Shown here piece after piece: positions 5,553 to 6,868 of a stretch of DNA of 6,868 nt (position 1 is the stretch's first letter; each line of letters begins with the position of its first letter). Position numbers and translations under genes: made by a program. The stretch lies in the NCBI GenBank assembly GCA_964632015.1, contig CAZWAT010000151.1:1-6868 (forward strand). The letters run 5' to 3'. The notes beneath the pieces were generated by a model that saw nothing but the letters and a program-made list of their open reading frames with translations, was not told where the DNA came from and searched no databases. The DNA is from JAAYCO01 sp964632015. GTDB lineage: Bacteria; Planctomycetota; Phycisphaerae; SM23-33.

Positions 5553-5568
5553 GGCCTTTTGGAAGGCC
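5553..5568. promoter_or_regulatory. GGCCTT/AAGGCC dyad upstream of promoter
   Basis: GGCCTT (5553-5558) and AAGGCC (5563-5568) form a perfect 6-bp dyad around TTGG, ending 15 bp before the -35 of the following promoter. It differs from the TATCC boxes and could serve a second regulator. Confidence 0.35.
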
Positions 5569-5583
5569 TGGATGTGATTTTGA

Positions 5584-5611
5584 TTGACAAAAAGGGATAA
5601 ATGGGTATAAA
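5584..5611 (+). promoter_or_regulatory. Strong promoter overlapping operator, drives the hybrid regulator
   Basis: Perfect TTGACA (5584-5589), a 16-bp spacer and TATAAA (5606-5611). The spacer and -10 hold GGATAAAT (5595-5602) and GTATAAAT (5605-5612), 10 bp apart. The 17-bp string 5595-5611 is the exact reverse complement of 5292-5308 in the array. Binding here would block RNA polymerase, so repression, probably autoregulatory, is the simplest reading. Predicted start is near 5618. Confidence 0.7.
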
Positions 5612-5671
5612 TGGAGTCGTTGTGGTACATGAGAAGATAAAAGGGAACAAACAACACGGGAATGGACTCAT

Positions 5672-6841
5672 ATGAAGATCACAATCGACAAAACCAGCAA
5701 CATTCCGTTGTACCTGCAAGTAAAGTATTTGATTGAGAAGCAGATTGTCGACGGGAGTTATGCCGCTGGTGCGGTTTTCCCGACGCTGACGGAGGTCGCA
5801 AAAGCGACATCGGTGAGTGTTCGCACGGTGCAAAAAGCGTTTCGGGAGATGGAGGCAGAGGGTATCTGTTATCGTTCCAGCTCTCGCAAGCTGGTTCTTG
5901 GTGAGCCGCCCGAAGAAAGAAATGTCGCCCAGACCCGCAATGTCATTGTCGTCTGTCACCAGATGGGCGAGGCGTGTTTTTACACCGACAGCCTGGCGAT
6001 GCAGATGTTCGCGGGCGTGCAGGGCGAGGTTAGGAGTTGGGAACAGGACGTTGAAATCGTGATGGCGGGGGTTCCGCTGGCCGAATCGCTGAGTTTCTAC
6101 CTCGCGAACCCGTGCATGAACATCCTGGGCGTGGTTCTGCTTCACTGGCAGGATCGCGACGAGCTTGAGTCGTTATCCCGCAGGTTTCCGCGTGTTCGGT
6201 TCATGCATCTTAATTACGCGCTTGCGGATCTGGAAACTCTGCCCACGAATGTCTCTGGCGTCTACAACGACGATTTCGCCGGCGGCTACCAGGGGACGGA
6301 TTTTCTGCTTTCGCATGGCGTGACGCGTCCCGCCTTTTTCGAGTTGACTATTCCGCCCCACAATATGACGTACTCCTTGCGGCGGAACGGGTTCCTCTCG
6401 GCGGTGAAGGATCATGGTCTAAGCGCCTTGAGTTTCAAGCTTCCACCCAATGAGAAGGGCACATCGTATGGCGAGCAGATCCGCAACCACAGGGAGTTTT
6501 TCGCCCGCACACTGACTGCCAACCCTGACATTGACGGCGTGCTTACCTGTTACGATCCGCTGGCTGAGGCGATAGGGGAGCACCTGCTTCAAAAGCAGTT
6601 CAACGACAAGATCAAGCTCATGAGCTACGACGGCCACCGCGAGATGAACATCTGCATCTTCAGCAGTGTCGATGTCGATTACCGGGCGATGGGCCAGAAG
6701 GCAGCAAGGTTCCTGGCTGATCCCGAGGGCAAACCTCGTTTTCTTCGGGTAATGCCTCAACTGGTCGTTCGCAATTCAGGCCTGGTTGCCCCTCGCATAT
6801 GTCTTGTTGAGAAACGAGTCGCCGCATCGAAAAGTGTATAG
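5672..6841 (+). CDS. GntR/LacI-type hybrid transcriptional regulator
   Basis: A 389-residue cytoplasmic regulator. Residues 1 to about 75 are a GntR-type winged helix (IPLYLQVKYLIEKQIVDGSY, then VAKATSVSVRTVQKAFREMEAEG). Residues about 90-385 are a LacI/periplasmic-binding-protein-like sensor: NVIVVCHQMG, GVYNDDFAGGYQGTDFLLSHGV, GVLTCYDPLAEAIGEHLL, and VDVDYRAMGQKAARFLA near the end. This order is that of AraR of Bacillus, where sugar binding releases DNA. The ligand is unknown; a sugar is the usual guess. The wing is somewhat divergent (SSSRKLVLG in place of the common GxGxxV). ATG at 5672 has only a weak GGGAA about 11 bases upstream. The promoter at 5584 and the operator-like boxes upstream suggest autoregulation. 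No target gene lies in the window; it may follow downstream. Confidence 0.88.
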   Translation: MKITIDKTSNIPLYLQVKYLIEKQIVDGSYAAGAVFPTLTEVAKATSVSVRTVQKAFREMEAEGICYRSSSRKLVLGEPPEERNVAQTRNVIVVCHQMGEACFYTDSLAMQMFAGVQGEVRSWEQDVEIVMAGVPLAESLSFYLANPCMNILGVVLLHWQDRDELESLSRRFPRVRFMHLNYALADLETLPTNVSGVYNDDFAGGYQGTDFLLSHGVTRPAFFELTIPPHNMTYSLRRNGFLSAVKDHGLSALSFKLPPNEKGTSYGEQIRNHREFFARTLTANPDIDGVLTCYDPLAEAIGEHLLQKQFNDKIKLMSYDGHREMNICIFSSVDVDYRAMGQKAARFLADPEGKPRFLRVMPQLVVRNSGLVAPRICLVEKRVAASKSV

Positions 6842-6868
6842 ATAAGAAGATTAAAAGATGGCATAGCT

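Noticed and set aside
5435..6145. Minus-strand open frame of 236 codons over the regulatory region and regulator
   Set aside because: Overlaps the hybrid regulator antisense and runs through the operator repeats; the translation is His/Arg/Pro-rich and unlike any family.

Overview
The window reads as bacterial chromosome. Its core is a leftward (minus-strand) translation operon in the classic order thrS, infC, rpmI, rplT, encoding threonyl-tRNA synthetase, IF3, L35 and L20. It is flanked by accessory genes. Moderate GC, a GntR-type DNA-binding domain fused to a LacI-type sugar-sensor domain, a stand-alone radical SAM protein and a scrap of Y1 (REP-associated) transposase together suggest an uncultured Planctomycetota/Phycisphaerae-like or related PVC bacterium. 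That placement is inference at low confidence.

Layout. 1-60 holds a window-edge fragment of a Y1 transposase on the minus strand, abutting a short AAAAGG/CCTTTT inverted element at 61-80. 200-1207 (minus) encodes a radical SAM protein with SPASM-like C-terminal cysteines. 1240-1265 is an intrinsic terminator ending the translation operon. 1294-1659 is rplT, 1772-1969 rpmI, 2146-2694 infC and 2793-4775 thrS, all on the minus strand. infC lacks ATG, GTG or TTG at its proper N-terminus and appears to start at ATC behind a perfect AAGGAG. The 176 bases between infC and rpmI hold a hairpin that could also form a pseudoknot, followed by a good sigma-70-like promoter.

Most striking is the thrS leader (4776-4951). 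It has a TTGACA promoter, then a tiny reading frame MLTTTTTTTNA with seven consecutive threonine codons, then a GC-rich hairpin with a U5 tract just before the thrS ribosome binding site. This is the layout of ribosome-mediated transcription attenuation. Charged tRNA-Thr would set the level of thrS and of the downstream infC-rpmI-rplT genes. It differs from the two thrS controls usually described, the T-box of Firmicutes and the translational operator of E. coli.

5043-5228 (plus) encodes a 61-residue charged helical protein of unknown function, divergent from thrS. The 443 bases at 5229-5671 are regulatory: a 31-bp tandem array of TTTATCC boxes phased with the DNA helix, a perfect 11-bp inverted repeat of the same box, a GGCCTT/AAGGCC dyad, and a strong promoter whose spacer and -10 contain a 17-bp exact inverted copy of one array segment. 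This leads into a GntR/LacI-type hybrid regulator at 5672-6841 (plus), probably autoregulated. The last 27 bases show nothing recognisable.
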